Origin: Pycnococcus provasolii
Taxonomy: Eukaryota; Chlorophyta; Pseudoscourfieldiophyceae; Pseudoscourfieldiales
Length of the DNA: 64,000 bases
Reading direction: 5' to 3'
Assembly: GCA_049487715.1 (NCBI GenBank)
Contig: CP150548.1
Coordinates: 496,001-560,000 of the forward strand
Shown: piece after piece, positions 47,869 through 58,647 of the stretch
How positions within the stretch are numbered: the first letter of the stretch is position 1
Layout: each line of letters opens with the position of its first letter
Notes under the pieces: model-generated
Seen by the model: only the letters and a program-made list of their open reading frames with translations
Told to the model about the DNA's origin: nothing
Database searches by the model: none
Translations under genes and position numbers: made by a program

Positions 47869-49065
47869 TCAATTTTTTTGTGGGCTTGGACGTGCGAAAA
47901 AGCTCAGACGCACCGGATCTTCACACTCATAAGTTGGATCCGGCTCATGATAGAAGGCGAGCTGCATGATAACGTCGCCAACTTCGACACGACCGACGCG
48001 CTCCGTCGCCATTTCCTCGAGATGAAAGTTGAATTCACTCGCCTCAGCCATAGGGTAAGCTGGTTCATCGTCAGGGAGTTCATCGTCATCGTCATCCGGC
48101 TTTCTCTCCATGGATGCGCTCCTCACTCGCGTCAAGGCTTTGAACTTCTCATTCGTCGTGAGCGAGATGAACGGCATAACGACTTTGTCCGGCGGGGATT
48201 GACTCAATCTCGCTAGTCTCGCGCGTTGACGAGGGCGTTGTCCCCACTGAGGTCTCCTTCCAGAGATCCATCCCGAGTCTTCTTCGCACGAGACAAACCA
48301 TTTGAAGTATCCCTTCGGATGCACATGCAATGTCGAGTCGTCTTCGTCTTCGTCTTCGTCATCGACCCAGAACTCTTCGTCCGAGTAACCGTAGTGGTGT
48401 GGTCCGTCGTATTGCATCAACGCTTTGCAAGTCTGTTCGAACAAGTGGCAAGATATCTGATCGAGTCGCACTTTCTTGTCGTTGCGGTCAACGACAAGAA
48501 CGCCACTTGCAGGGTAAGTGAGAAAGTCGTCCACATCCAAACAATAGTCACCCAAATTCCAAACGTTTTGAAGGCACGCGGCATATATTTCGTATCGACC
48601 AGGTTTCACGTTAGATGAACTTTTCCAATGCTCCGGAAAAGGCGCGTACATCGCGGGTTCGAAGAGCGGGTCGAACTCTTCGAACCCGCGATGCCACTTG
48701 AACACCTCGAGCACCTGATTTGCTAGCGCGCGCAAACTTTTTTCCACGGCAGTGAGTCTCGCGATGTCCTTCAAGGATAAAGTTTGCGAGACCATTGCGA
48801 GATCATTGCGAGACCAGTTTGCGAGATCATTTTCCAGCAGAATTCGAAGAACTTTGCCACCTAGTGGTGTCTCCTCTGAATTGAGCACGAGCGCGCAATG
48901 CGGCGCGGCTGCAACCGCCAGCATCTCCCGAGGAGGGAGCGAGGAGGGAGCGAGAGGTGCTTTTCCCTTCAGGTGGGCACGCACCGCATTCGCGAGGAGC
49001 GCCGACGCCGCCAAGAGCTCGGCGGGCGAGGACGCGGCGTCGTACTGACGCAAGGCGGCCTCCAT
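47869..49065 (-). CDS. Unknown acidic protein, possible F-box-like segment
   Basis: A 398-residue protein. Residues 1-65 are Ala/Leu-rich helices, and about 95-118 (LSLKDIARLTAVEKSLRALANQ) resemble an F-box helix pair. The rest is a compact-looking beta-rich region with an acidic loop of DEDEDEDD, conserved-looking aromatics (HPKGYFKWFVSCEEDSGW, CHLFEQTCKALMQYDG) and an Asp-rich patch DDDDDELPDDEPAY before a C-terminal strand region. SCF-adaptor function is only inference. A telomere-like ACCCTAGCCCTAACTG word lies ~130 bases upstream. Confidence 0.6.
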   Translation of the reverse strand: MEAALRQYDAASSPAELLAASALLANAVRAHLKGKAPLAPSSLPPREMLAVAAAPHCALVLNSEETPLGGKVLRILLENDLANWSRNDLAMVSQTLSLKDIARLTAVEKSLRALANQVLEVFKWHRGFEEFDPLFEPAMYAPFPEHWKSSSNVKPGRYEIYAACLQNVWNLGDYCLDVDDFLTYPASGVLVVDRNDKKVRLDQISCHLFEQTCKALMQYDGPHHYGYSDEEFWVDDEDEDEDDSTLHVHPKGYFKWFVSCEEDSGWISGRRPQWGQRPRQRARLARLSQSPPDKVVMPFISLTTNEKFKALTRVRSASMERKPDDDDDELPDDEPAYPMAEASEFNFHLEEMATERVGRVEVGDVIMQLAFYHEPDPTYECEDPVRLSFFARPSPQKN

Positions 49066-49564
49066 GACGATTGCGTCAAGAAGAATGGACAGGGGCGAAA
49101 CGCAAACGGCGATTGGTATCTGTTTGAATTAGGTGTTTGAATTTCTTTGTTTGCAAGAACGAATTCGTGCCAAAAATAACCCCGAACTCCTCAACCCTAG
49201 CCCTAACTGAATTGCAGAGGAGGGCTCCGGGTCTCCGTGCGTGACATGAATTCACACCCCGGTTCTCGTCTGCGCATGCGCGCGTCTTGGGCGGTGGTCA
49301 GCTGTCACGGCCATTGAAAGAATGAAAGAATGAATGATGTGTACGTATTTACAAAGAAAAATACTTCTTATGCACAAAATCGAAAAAACTAGGAAAAAAA
49401 ATGTATTCGGCGCCGTGCAAAAATCCGATGCCCGCGGTATACACACAACACAATTTGTCGTTCCCCTCGCCACTGCTTTACTGCTTACTGTTCACTTTTT
49501 TTTCCCTTGTTTGTACCGATTCAGAGTCAATCGAATAGATCGATCGGCCGCCGCGGCGCGCCTG
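49066..49564. other. Intergenic region
   Basis: No gene supported. Telomere-like words occur at about 49192-49212 (AACCCTAGCCCTAACTG), a GAATGAAAGAATGAATGA patch at 49318-49336, and a palindromic CGATCGATCGG at about 49538. Confidence 0.45.
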
Positions 49565-51277
49565 TTACCAAGGGCAGACGGGGTCTTCACCAGTCACCGC
49601 GCGGATCATCTCCAGCGAAGCGAACGTGATGACATCCAACCAGCTTTCTTTGAGTTGCGACGACTTCGTCAAATCCTCATTCTCGCTGAGATCGGAAGGT
49701 TTTGTTTCCTGGACCTGTTGCTCCGATCCCGGCGATCGACGCTGCTTCCACTCGAAAGCCAGCGTGCGGCGCAACGTCATTTCGGCGGCGCGATCAACCT
49801 CGCGCAGCACGACACCAGAGGCAACACCCGCGGCGGCAGCACCCAGGAGGATGCCGGCAGCACGTGTAACTCCCTTATCTCCCGGCAGTGCTGGCAAGAC
49901 GTGCTCGACGACCGCACCCTGGATCGCACCGAACAGGAATGCACGCGTTAGCATACCACCGGTACCACCGGTAGAAGTTTCGAGAGCCTTGCGACGGCTG
50001 ACTGTCTTCTGGAGCGGTGTTTTGGCACATGGCGATGCTGGCTCCATCATCGTGCTGTCGTCCTCGTCGTACGAGTTGTGCTGATCGCTGAGTTTGTCTG
50101 CGATACCCTTGCCAATAAGTCCAGCGGTGGTTCCGAGCACGAGTGCCGTGACGAAGCTCCCAGCATCCTTCGAGGAATCGTCGCCTCCATGTCCGTCGCG
50201 GTGCATCATGCGACTCACGGTGTTAGCGGCGGAGGCGGGCGACGCCGGAGTGAGCGTGATTGCCGAAAGACCGCACACGACGCCCGTGCGTATGGCGAGC
50301 GCGAGCGCGGAGCGTGCCATGGTGTCCTTAACAACGGCGGCATTGTTGTTGGTGGTGGTGGTGACAGCCGGAGGAGGAGAAGAGGTGGTGGTGGTCGTCG
50401 TGTTCCCCTCCTTCTTCTCGCCCACGACCGCTGCGACCGCACGCGCGACCCTTGCAATGCCCGTGGCAGCAGCGGCGTCAAACATTGCCACCTCCTCCGC
50501 CGCGACGGTGGCGACTCGACGCACGGCACGCGGCGCGGCGCTGCGAAGCACCGCCTCGGAGCTGAGCACCTCGGTTTCTTCGAGTCCGAGACGCTCGAGA
50601 GGGTCATCGATGTGGCTCGTTGTTTTTGCCGCGTTGTTCGTCGCGTCAAGATCAGCCGCCTCCTCGTCTCCCTGCTGCTCGTGTATGACTGGTGGTGGCT
50701 GCTTTGACTTTGCCGCGGCTGGTGCGAGAGTTGCTTCGACGACCGCGGCAGTTCCCGCGCAAGCGAGGCCCTTGAGTATCTGTCGTCGGCTGAGACCAAA
50801 CGCCGCACAAGGCGAGTCAGGCGTGACTTTCCGTCCGTGGTTTGGCGCTTCCGTTTCCGGGTCGTACTCAGGGTCAGGTTTGTGTTTGTTTATGTTTATG
50901 TTTGGTTCGCCTGGGATTGGAGGTGACGTCGTTTCTTCTTCACCCGTGTTGTTGTTGTTGTTGTTGTTGTTATGTTCGAATACCATCATCTCCGTTGTGT
51001 CCCCAAGGGAGTCGGACATGTGCGCGTCAGGGGTCCCTTCTCCAGCACTTCCCCCACTTGTAGGGTTAGCAGCTGCGATCACACCCGTGCGAAGTCTGTT
51101 AGGCGGCGACATATGGTGCGAGCATGAGATGGCAAGTTTCTCCAAAGAGTCCGTCGAGCGATCACGCTTCATCGACGACGACCCTGAAGCAGCAGCAGCA
51201 GCAGCAGGCTGCTTTGATGAGCCTGAGGCATTATTTACATGAGCAGCAGGCTTAGGGTGCGGCGAGGAGACATTCAT
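49565..51277 (-). CDS. Membrane-segment protein with internal twin-arginine (Tat-like) motif
   Basis: A 570-residue protein starting MNVSSPHPKPAAHV. The first ~165 residues are disordered (Ser, Ala, an Asn8 run, Pro). Then LSRRQILKGLACAGTAAVVEATLAPAAA has the twin-arginine signal layout (S-R-R-x-x-L-K, hydrophobic core, A-x-A). Later hydrophobic stretches are at about 340-365, 390-410, 465-490 and 497-520 (AAGILLGAAAAGVASGVV), giving a Gly/Ala-rich membrane domain of Tim17-like appearance (inference only). No family recognised. An upstream frame to 51715 was not used because it is low-complexity. Ends ASLEMIRAVTGEDPVCPW. Confidence 0.65.
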   Translation of the reverse strand: MNVSSPHPKPAAHVNNASGSSKQPAAAAAASGSSSMKRDRSTDSLEKLAISCSHHMSPPNRLRTGVIAAANPTSGGSAGEGTPDAHMSDSLGDTTEMMVFEHNNNNNNNNTGEEETTSPPIPGEPNININKHKPDPEYDPETEAPNHGRKVTPDSPCAAFGLSRRQILKGLACAGTAAVVEATLAPAAAKSKQPPPVIHEQQGDEEAADLDATNNAAKTTSHIDDPLERLGLEETEVLSSEAVLRSAAPRAVRRVATVAAEEVAMFDAAAATGIARVARAVAAVVGEKKEGNTTTTTTSSPPPAVTTTTNNNAAVVKDTMARSALALAIRTGVVCGLSAITLTPASPASAANTVSRMMHRDGHGGDDSSKDAGSFVTALVLGTTAGLIGKGIADKLSDQHNSYDEDDSTMMEPASPCAKTPLQKTVSRRKALETSTGGTGGMLTRAFLFGAIQGAVVEHVLPALPGDKGVTRAAGILLGAAAAGVASGVVLREVDRAAEMTLRRTLAFEWKQRRSPGSEQQVQETKPSDLSENEDLTKSSQLKESWLDVITFASLEMIRAVTGEDPVCPW

Positions 51278-52850
51278 TGAATGACGATGATCACTCGTGA
51301 CTGTCCTGGATCCACTGAAAGGAGGTGAAGATGAACAAGATGAAGATGAAGATGAACGCTTATTGTGAACGCTTATGAATACGACCAAGCAGCACACAAA
51401 AAAAGAAGACGATGCCGATGAAGGTGACGTGACTGGGAGATGAACGACTTTTGGATTATTCAGAATGGAATGACAAGAACGGGGGAGGGGGAAGGCGAGG
51501 GAGGAGGGGGAAGCAGGCGCGTTTTGAGTCAACCGCAAGTGCACAGTGTAATAGTAATAGGACGTACTGTAACCGCACAGTGTACTGTAATAGGACGTAA
51601 TATGTAGGACGCCTTTTCTTTTTGTCTGGCTCCCAGGGGAAGGGAAGGTTCTTTTCCTCTTTTTCTTTTTTGCTCGTGAGATTTGCTCAAACAACAAAGG
51701 AGGGGAACGGTTCACAGGGAATCCCTGTTGGGACTTTTCAGTTTGGTTTGGTTCTCTCGGACCTGGAGGCGCACCTTCCCTTCCGGCCTTTTTGCCCTTT
51801 CCAACCTGGCGTTATGGTTTTGAGTGACCTGTTTGAGTGAAGGTTTTTGAGTCACCTGGTTTGGTTTTGGTTTGGTCTTTTGGAATCCCCGATTCGAACG
51901 GTTTGAATGACAGATTTGGAATTTCTCTTTGAGCTCCCCTTGAGTCTTGACCTTTGAGCCTTTGTCCTTTGAGGGCCTCCTTGCTTTTTGGAGGGTGTGG
52001 GTGAGGTGTGTGCCTGGGTGTGGGAAGAGAAAAGGCAAAAGTACCAACTAAGTTCCCGGGAACACCTGTTTGGTTTGATTATTGGGACTTTGGAACAGCG
52101 GTCTATCGTAATTACCTTCCTACCTTCCTAGCTATCCACAAGCCGAACGAGCCAAAGGAATATAGCAGCGAGCGGCAGCGAGGTGGACGTCGACATGGCG
52201 ACGCGTTTCCACAGGGTAACACGGTCACGAGGAACGCTATTGGCACGAGCGACAGGAACACGTCGCCTCCAGGTCCCCACGGCCCGTCCTTAGGTGTTGC
52301 GGACGCCATGGCGCTGAGGTGGCGTGATGTGCAAGGTCTGGCTGGATCAACGCGCGCGCGTACTCCAGTGGAGTGCAACCTGTTGACCCCGGGGGAAGGG
52401 GACGGGGAAAAAATCTATTTTTCCTAAATAAGTTACTTTACCAGCGAAAAGGTTGTCGACACGGTGTCGCGACATCCAACCACCAACTATGATAGTTGGT
52501 ACTACATACCAAACTTTACCAAGCAAGCAAGCGAGCAGCCGAGCAAACCAAACGATTCTTTGCACCCTTTGCATTTGCAGATGCTTAACTTATTGGGATG
52601 TCACACACCTATGTCACACACTTTGGCAGAAAGTGTGTTCATTTATATAGACGAGGTAGTACTAGCTTGCCGAGGGGATAGTGGTAAAATGTACACTTGC
52701 TTTCCCTAAGTTGTGTGACTTTTAAGCTGTTGTGAACTTCAATCAACACTGTGTTTTTATCTTACAAACATCTTATACTGTACTGTATATGATACAAGTA
52801 AAAACTTTACTCTCAACATTGTCTCTTCTGTTGACATTCTCCTCCTAACC
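51278..52850. other. Long intergenic region, no gene recognised
   Basis: CAGTGTAATAGTAATAGGACGTA is followed by a near copy with TACTG at 51541-51600. A run of GTTTGGTTTTGG/GAGTCACCTGG words lies at 51740-51900. Short open frames on the plus strand at 52090-52430 are not protein-like. AT-rich sequence with TACTGTACTGTATATG at about 52780 is the 3' flank of the Kelch gene. Confidence 0.5.
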
Positions 52851-55316
52851 TTACTCCAAAGTTTGATACATCGGCATCGTCGTCGTCGTGTGCACAACCA
52901 ACATAATAGCCATAGCCAGAAGCCACTGTGCCTTGCCTACACCGGCAAACACGAACGCGACATCGCCGCAGTCGCCAACCATGATAGGTTCTTCCACAAG
53001 CCGCTCTTTGCCATCCGGACCGAGAACCTTGGGAATGTCCGTTCCATCCAAATAAATAGGGATGCGCTGCTCCTCATCCGTATCCTTGTTGATGATCCGA
53101 TGCAAGAAGCTGTCTCCGTAGCCCGGATGGCATACGCACGTGCCATTCACGCAAATGCCACGGCTGTTGCAAGTTCCTTTCGATATCGTGACGTTCTGCG
53201 CGGGACAAACGGAAACAGCGCAGTCGATGCCCGTGTACGCCGGACGTCCCTGCGCCATGTGGCACTTGCATGTTCCATAGCCCTGCTCGTTTGCCGTCGT
53301 CTTGTCGCACACGCCATTGTTGTTGCAGTCATTCAGGCACTCGAACTGATTGCAGCTTGGACCACCGGCGGGGAACACGCACTCGCACTGACCCGTGAAG
53401 CCGTTGCAGACTCCGCGATTCGTGCACTGAAAGCAGTCGAGCTCCCTTGCTAGGTAGTCAAACTTGCACTCGTCGCCAGGGCAAGTCACCATCGAGCAGT
53501 CGGCGCCGGTGAAACCCGTCTCGCACACGCACACATTGTACTCACAGATCCCCTTACGACTGCAGTCATTCGGGCACGACGTTGGATAGTATTGCCACAA
53601 ATCCCCGAGCATGTGGTGGCAGAACTTCTCGCCGTAGTCGTTGTGAAGCTGCACCCACCGATTGTTGTACGATGGATTCGGTTTGTTCGTTGGAGCTTTC
53701 GACTTTGTGGCTGCCACGTAATTTTCGCCGGAGTAGCAACCATGCCCTCCAATGATCAGTGCGCGTCCCTCCGTATTCAAGCTGCTCGATCCCACGCTCA
53801 CGAGCCCGCTCGAGTAACGCCGTGCGGGGTACTCGCCCTCGCCAGTCACCTTGACGAACGTATTTCCGCTTATATTGTACTGCCACAGGTCGCCAATCTC
53901 GTCATCCCACGTGCGCCCGCCAAAAATCAAAATCACGCTGTGCTGCCTTCTCTGGCTCAACGTCGCGCTGTGCCCGTAACGAGGGGATGGCCTCACCGTG
54001 TATCCCTTGCGCGGTTGAATTTCCTCCCACGTATTGCGCGAGATATCGTAGCGCCACAGGTCGTTCAAGTAGTACTTACTTGTCAGGCTTGGGTATGCCG
54101 TCGCATTTCCCGTGGGATACAAGCTCTGATACCGGGTCGGCCCGCCGAATGCATACCCGCCAAACAAATACAAGTGCCTGTCGTGGTTGATGAGAATACT
54201 CCCCTGCCGGCCGCGAGGGCCGTACAGGTCGCGGTCCACCGTCCCGTCTGGCTCCGTCTTGTTCGTGCACGTCGTGCAGGTAGGAAACAGGCGCGTCCAC
54301 TCGCGCTCCGTGGCGTTGTACGCCCATAGGTCGTCGAACATCAGCGGGTTGTTCGGGTCGAAGGTTGCCTTGTGATCGTACACCTCGTTTTTGACGGGGA
54401 CCTGTCCCTCGCCCAGTGGCGACAGGCGCGCGCCGTGGCCTCCAAATATGTACACGATGTCCTCGTAAACAGCGCTTGCCGACTTCCACCTCCGCGCGGG
54501 CCCTGGCCTCGTGAAGTTTGACACCTTCGTCCAAACGTTGCGCGTCACGTGGTGGTGCCACACGTCGCTGCAGTAGTCGCTGCAGTCGACGGAATAGCCG
54601 CCGAACATAATAATCAAGTCTCGCTGGTTGGTGTTTCGGTTGAGCACCACCTGCGCTAGGTGCTCGTAACGTCCGGCTGGCACCTGCCTCTTGTTTCTGC
54701 CCATGCCCTCGATCAAGGTTGGTTCCGCGTACGGGCGCAGTCCCGTCCAGTCGAAGCAAGTCGTGTGGTACTCGCAAGAACCTCCAGGACTTTCGCCCAG
54801 GAGCCTGGTGTTCGCGGACGCGTCGAGGTACTCCTGCTCGTCCCATGGGTTGCAAGGCACGTAAATCCCCTTGCCTTTGTCGTTTTTCTCGTCACTTTTG
54901 ATGAACGTGTGTCCTGGCAGCTGGTTCGCGAGCACGCTGTTGCACACGCTGCACTCGTCGCACACGAGCTCGTTAGGGTAGTACGCCGTCCAGTTGCCCG
55001 TCGCCCAGTCGTACATCCACATGTCGTTGAGGAAGTCTCCGTTGAGAAACTCGCCCCGTCCTCCGAAGACGAACACGCGTTCGCCTACCGCCACGGCGGC
55101 GTGTCCCATGCGCGGGCTGGGTCCGTACTCGCCGTTGACGTTTTTGTCGCCGAGCGGGAACATGCGCGTCCACACGGCCGAAGACGCGCAAGGGCGCACT
55201 AAGGCCAGCAAGGCCAGCAAGGCCACCAGGAATGGCCGTGGCCGTGGCCGTGGCGCACCAACACAGCGCCTTGCAGCAAGGGCCCGCGACATGGACACTG
55301 TGGCTGCTGCGTCCAT
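52851..55316 (-). CDS. Secreted/surface Kelch-repeat protein with EGF-like domains
   Basis: An 821-residue protein starting MDAAATVSMSRALAARR with a signal peptide (core FLVALLALLALVRPCASSA). A beta-propeller follows: Kelch units such as RMGHAAVAVGERVFVFGGRGEF, DLIIMFGGYS, VYIFGGHGAR, LYLFGGYAFGG, VILIFGGRTWDDEIGDLWQYN and ALIIGGHG, each with the GG and a following Trp. From about 590 to 770 Cys-rich EGF/tenascin-like units appear (CSRKGICEYNVCVCETGFTGADC, CNNNGVCDK, CNSRGICVNGTCVCHPGYG). The C-terminus has a hydrophobic segment (VAFVFAGVGKAQWLLAMAIML), membrane or GPI-type anchor. N-glycosylation sequons are numerous. Adhesion or cell-surface recognition is likely. The N-terminal ~46 codons of the longer frame were dropped as they lack a signal peptide. 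Confidence 0.88.
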   Translation of the reverse strand: MDAAATVSMSRALAARRCVGAPRPRPRPFLVALLALLALVRPCASSAVWTRMFPLGDKNVNGEYGPSPRMGHAAVAVGERVFVFGGRGEFLNGDFLNDMWMYDWATGNWTAYYPNELVCDECSVCNSVLANQLPGHTFIKSDEKNDKGKGIYVPCNPWDEQEYLDASANTRLLGESPGGSCEYHTTCFDWTGLRPYAEPTLIEGMGRNKRQVPAGRYEHLAQVVLNRNTNQRDLIIMFGGYSVDCSDYCSDVWHHHVTRNVWTKVSNFTRPGPARRWKSASAVYEDIVYIFGGHGARLSPLGEGQVPVKNEVYDHKATFDPNNPLMFDDLWAYNATEREWTRLFPTCTTCTNKTEPDGTVDRDLYGPRGRQGSILINHDRHLYLFGGYAFGGPTRYQSLYPTGNATAYPSLTSKYYLNDLWRYDISRNTWEEIQPRKGYTVRPSPRYGHSATLSQRRQHSVILIFGGRTWDDEIGDLWQYNISGNTFVKVTGEGEYPARRYSSGLVSVGSSSLNTEGRALIIGGHGCYSGENYVAATKSKAPTNKPNPSYNNRWVQLHNDYGEKFCHHMLGDLWQYYPTSCPNDCSRKGICEYNVCVCETGFTGADCSMVTCPGDECKFDYLARELDCFQCTNRGVCNGFTGQCECVFPAGGPSCNQFECLNDCNNNGVCDKTTANEQGYGTCKCHMAQGRPAYTGIDCAVSVCPAQNVTISKGTCNSRGICVNGTCVCHPGYGDSFLHRIINKDTDEEQRIPIYLDGTDIPKVLGPDGKERLVEEPIMVGDCGDVAFVFAGVGKAQWLLAMAIMLVVHTTTTMPMYQTLE

Positions 55317-55465
55317 TTCTTTCTTTCCGAGCTCGTCGCAACAAAACGAAGAATGCGCGGACTCGCAACCCCTAACCCCGAACTCGTCCTTTGGTATTTG
55401 GTAATTTGTTCGGAGTTCAAAACCTGGTTCTTTTCGCCGGTCGCACTGTGACACGATAGACTACG
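55317..55465. promoter_or_regulatory. Bidirectional promoter between the Kelch gene and a small gene
   Basis: 149 bases with CAACCCCTAACCCCGAAC (telomere-like, about 55366-55384). Both coding starts are within 100 bases of it. Confidence 0.4.
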
Positions 55466-55696
55466 ATGCCCATGGTGACGATGAAGAAAGACTACGCGTA
55501 CCGGTCCACGTGGAAACACAAATTTTCGCGCGCGCGCAACAAGGCGCAACGCGGCGGTCTCACGAAGAAAGAGATGTTTAAGAGACACGGGCGATTTCCG
55601 CGCAAAAACGAGTGGTGGGGCGAGGACGAAAGCTATGCAGCGTGGAGAGAAAAATGGGTCGCCGCCAACCCGCGTCCAAAAGAAGACGATAAATGA
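55466..55696 (+). CDS. Small basic protein of unknown function
   Basis: A 76-residue protein, MPMVTMKKDYAYRSTWKHK onward, rich in Lys/Arg and Trp (KRHGRFPRKNEWWGEDESYAAWREKW). No signal or membrane segment. The composition and divergent promoter support a real gene; the family is not recognised. It might be a small mitochondrial or ribosome-associated subunit (guess). Confidence 0.55.
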   Translation: MPMVTMKKDYAYRSTWKHKFSRARNKAQRGGLTKKEMFKRHGRFPRKNEWWGEDESYAAWREKWVAANPRPKEDDK

Positions 55697-55958
55697 ACAC
55701 GTGAAAAACACAAATGTTTCGACTACTCACTGCTGTCGGCATGCTTCTCGGAAACGCCAAGGCAACCGACTGTAACAATTTTCCGGCAGGAAAATTGTCT
55801 TGTATGTCCGCTATATGTATTTGATGTCATCTTCCAACCTTGTGTAAGTCCTCACCACCGCCACCCTTTTTTATTTTATACAAATAAGCCATCCCTCACA
55901 TAACCTCACCCCCTGTTATTACCCCCTGTACTGTTGTCGTTTTAAACTTTTCATATGA

Positions 55959-58226
55959 TTACACGGGTGTCGTCTCCTTCTTCGCCCGGTTGGTCTCATC
56001 CCTCTGCTGGTTCCTCTTCTCCTGCAGAAGACGAACCATCAGCGCGTTGATGTCCGCCGGAGATACGCCGCCGATGCGCGACGCCTGCGCGAGGGTCAGT
56101 GGTCGAATCGACTCGAGCTTGTGGCGGCTCTCCATCGAAAGCGTGTCAACGCTCAAATAGTCAAAGTCCTTCGGAATGGACATTCCCTCGTTGCCAGCAA
56201 CCTTCCGCCGACTCTTGGACTCGCGCTTGATGAAGCCTTCGTACTTCACTTCCACTTCCACCGACGTCTTCTCCATCGCCGACAGAGACTCGTCGGCGCC
56301 AAAGCCGTGCTTCTCAATCAGCTCGTAGGTGACGCCAGGTCTGCGCACGAGTTCTTCAAGAGTCAATCCACCACCCTTCGTGCTCGACGGCACCCGCTGC
56401 TTCGTCACAGTCTCCACCTCCTCAGCGAGAGCCACCTGACGATCGGCAAAGATTCGAATTCCTGAGAGACGCTTGCGCTCAGCCGCTACGGTGGCACGCT
56501 TCTTCTCGAACGCCTCGTAACGGCGATCGGAAAGAAGGCCCACGGCATGCCCGACGGCTGATAACCGCGCGTCGGCGTTGTCCTGCCGAAGCGACATGCG
56601 ATACTCGCTACGGCTCGTGAGCATGCGATAAGGCTCTCGCAGGTCCTTCGTACATAGGTCGTCAATGAGAACGCCAAGATAGCTCGAGCTGCGAGGGAGC
56701 ACGAGCAAGCTGTCGCGGCTTCGCGCGCGAGAGACGAGCGCGCCCGCGTCGACGTCGCCCTCGCCCGAGTCCGAGGAGGCTGCCACGTCCGCGATACGAT
56801 TCTCACCGACGTCGATGTACAGGCTAGCATTGATGCCCGCCAGCAAGCCTTGGCCTGCAGCTTCCTCGTATCCGGTGGTTCCGTTGATTTGCCCCGCAAG
56901 GAACAAGCCTCGCACCTTGCTCGTCATGAGCGTGGGCGTGACCTGACCTTGGCATGGCACGTAGTCGTACTCGACGGCATACGCCGGCCTCATCATCACA
57001 CAATTCTCGAGTCCAGGGAGCGTTCTCAGCATGGCGACTTGCAAGCGCTCTGGCAATCCCGTGGAGAAGCCTTGCACGTACAGCTCTGGCATGTGGTATC
57101 CCTCCGGCTCTAGGAACACCTGGTGACTTTCGCGATGTGGGAACCGAACGAACTTATCCTCGATGCTGGGGCAGTACCGCGGTCCCTTTGCGTCGCACCA
57201 GCCTCCGTACGTGGGCGTCTCGTCAAGGTTCGAGTTGACGAGGTCTGCCGTGGCGGCAGTTGTGCGTGTGACGTAGCAGCTGAGCTGACTTCTCAGCTCG
57301 GGCGTTGTTCGAAACTCGTCGGGATCGAAATCCGGGTCAAACGAGAAGCCCTTAGGCAGTCCCTCGTCACCACGCTGCTCCTCGAGACGGCTCACGTCCA
57401 CGGTCCGCCGATCCACGCGGCTCGGCGTTCCTGTTTTGAGGCGCCCCGTCTCGAATCCGTATCGCTGCAGGCACTCCGTCAGCCCGCTGACGGCTGACTC
57501 GCCGGCGCGGCCAGCGGACACCTGCTTTCGTCCCACCCACACGATTCCATTTCCAAATGTTCCCGTGGTGACAACTGCGGCGGCACAGCGGAACGTCACG
57601 CCGTAGTGCGTCGTCACGCCTGTGAGTGTTTCGTTTTCGTCGGTGACGATGTCCGTGACCATTCCCTCGCGCAGGAACAGGTTATCGGTGCGCTCTAGTA
57701 TGGTGCGCATGACGTCGCTGTACATGCGCTTGTCTGTTTGTGCACGCAGCGCCCACACGGCAGGACCTCGCGAGCGGTTCAGCACCCTTCGCTGCAGATA
57801 TGTCCTATCTGCCATTCGTCCCATCTCTCCGCCGAGCGCGTCAATTTCGTGAACGAGCTGGCTCTTGGCAGGCCCTCCAACCGCGGGGTTACACGGCTGC
57901 CAAGCAATTTTGTCGAGCGTGAGTGTCAGCAGGAGTGTTTTCCTTCCCATGCGCGCCGCTGCGAGTGCCGCTTCGCATCCTGCGTGTCCCGCACCCACGA
58001 CGACGACGTCGTAGTACTCATCCTCGTCCCAGGAACCTGCCCAGACGGACGACGGCGACGACGCAGATAGACGACAACGGGAGGTAGAGTGACGAGAATG
58101 AACATGAGCATGAGCAGGTCCACGAGCACGACGATAGGAGCGAGAAATCAGAGAAGAGGAGGAGGAGGAGGAGGGATTCATGCGCCCACCACCACCACAG
58201 ACGGACGTGGACGTGGACATGGACAT
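55959..58226 (-). CDS. mnmG: MnmG/GidA tRNA uridine-34 modification enzyme, organellar
   Basis: About 755 residues. The enzyme, with MnmE, installs the carboxymethylaminomethyl group on wobble U34 of certain tRNAs, using FAD and folate. The first ~70 residues are Ser-rich and organelle-targeting in type. The FAD-binding Rossmann motif is [22 protein letters not shown]; then [46 protein letters not shown] (with the catalytic-region Cys), [16 protein letters not shown], and [15 protein letters not shown], all diagnostic. The C-terminal helical tRNA/MnmE-binding domain is complete, including [18 protein letters not shown] start further upstream (58331) is possible. The MnmM-like gene at 36829 would act on the same wobble nucleotide. 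Confidence 0.95.
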   Translation of the reverse strand: MSMSTSTSVCGGGGRMNPSSSSSSSLISRSYRRARGPAHAHVHSRHSTSRCRLSASSPSSVWAGSWDEDEYYDVVVVGAGHAGCEAALAAARMGRKTLLLTLTLDKIAWQPCNPAVGGPAKSQLVHEIDALGGEMGRMADRTYLQRRVLNRSRGPAVWALRAQTDKRMYSDVMRTILERTDNLFLREGMVTDIVTDENETLTGVTTHYGVTFRCAAAVVTTGTFGNGIVWVGRKQVSAGRAGESAVSGLTECLQRYGFETGRLKTGTPSRVDRRTVDVSRLEEQRGDEGLPKGFSFDPDFDPDEFRTTPELRSQLSCYVTRTTAATADLVNSNLDETPTYGGWCDAKGPRYCPSIEDKFVRFPHRESHQVFLEPEGYHMPELYVQGFSTGLPERLQVAMLRTLPGLENCVMMRPAYAVEYDYVPCQGQVTPTLMTSKVRGLFLAGQINGTTGYEEAAGQGLLAGINASLYIDVGENRIADVAASSDSGEGDVDAGALVSRARSRDSLLVLPRSSSYLGVLIDDLCTKDLREPYRMLTSRSEYRMSLRQDNADARLSAVGHAVGLLSDRRYEAFEKKRATVAAERKRLSGIRIFADRQVALAEEVETVTKQRVPSSTKGGGLTLEELVRRPGVTYELIEKHGFGADESLSAMEKTSVEVEVKYEGFIKRESKSRRKVAGNEGMSIPKDFDYLSVDTLSMESRHKLESIRPLTLAQASRIGGVSPADINALMVRLLQEKRNQQRDETNRAKKETTPV

Positions 58227-58365
58227 GACATGGACATGAGGTAGAAAATAATAAATGGACGCTGGAAGGAATTCTTGTGGGTGTTCCGGGGAGGGGGGGG
58301 GGACTGGGGATACCCGTTCGTTCAGGCCCATTTATTTTATCCACATTCCACTCCACAATTTCAAG

Positions 58366-58614
58366 ATGCCGCTGGTGTTCGTATCCTCGGCGGCTGCTGC
58401 TGCTGGTGCTGCTGGTCGTGCTGGTGGTTTCGGTCTGCCTGCTCGTCGTCCTCATGTATGCCGGTACAGCTCATCACGTGCCTTGGTTCACCATCGTGCC
58501 CTGGTAAGGTTAGCTAACCCCAAGGAGGACTTGTTGAGCAATTCATGTTCTGGGGTTTTCAGTCATCATGGACGCAGCAGGTTTGATTTTGGGTGTGTGC
58601 GAAACGTCGTGCGT

Positions 58615-58647
<33 letters not shown>

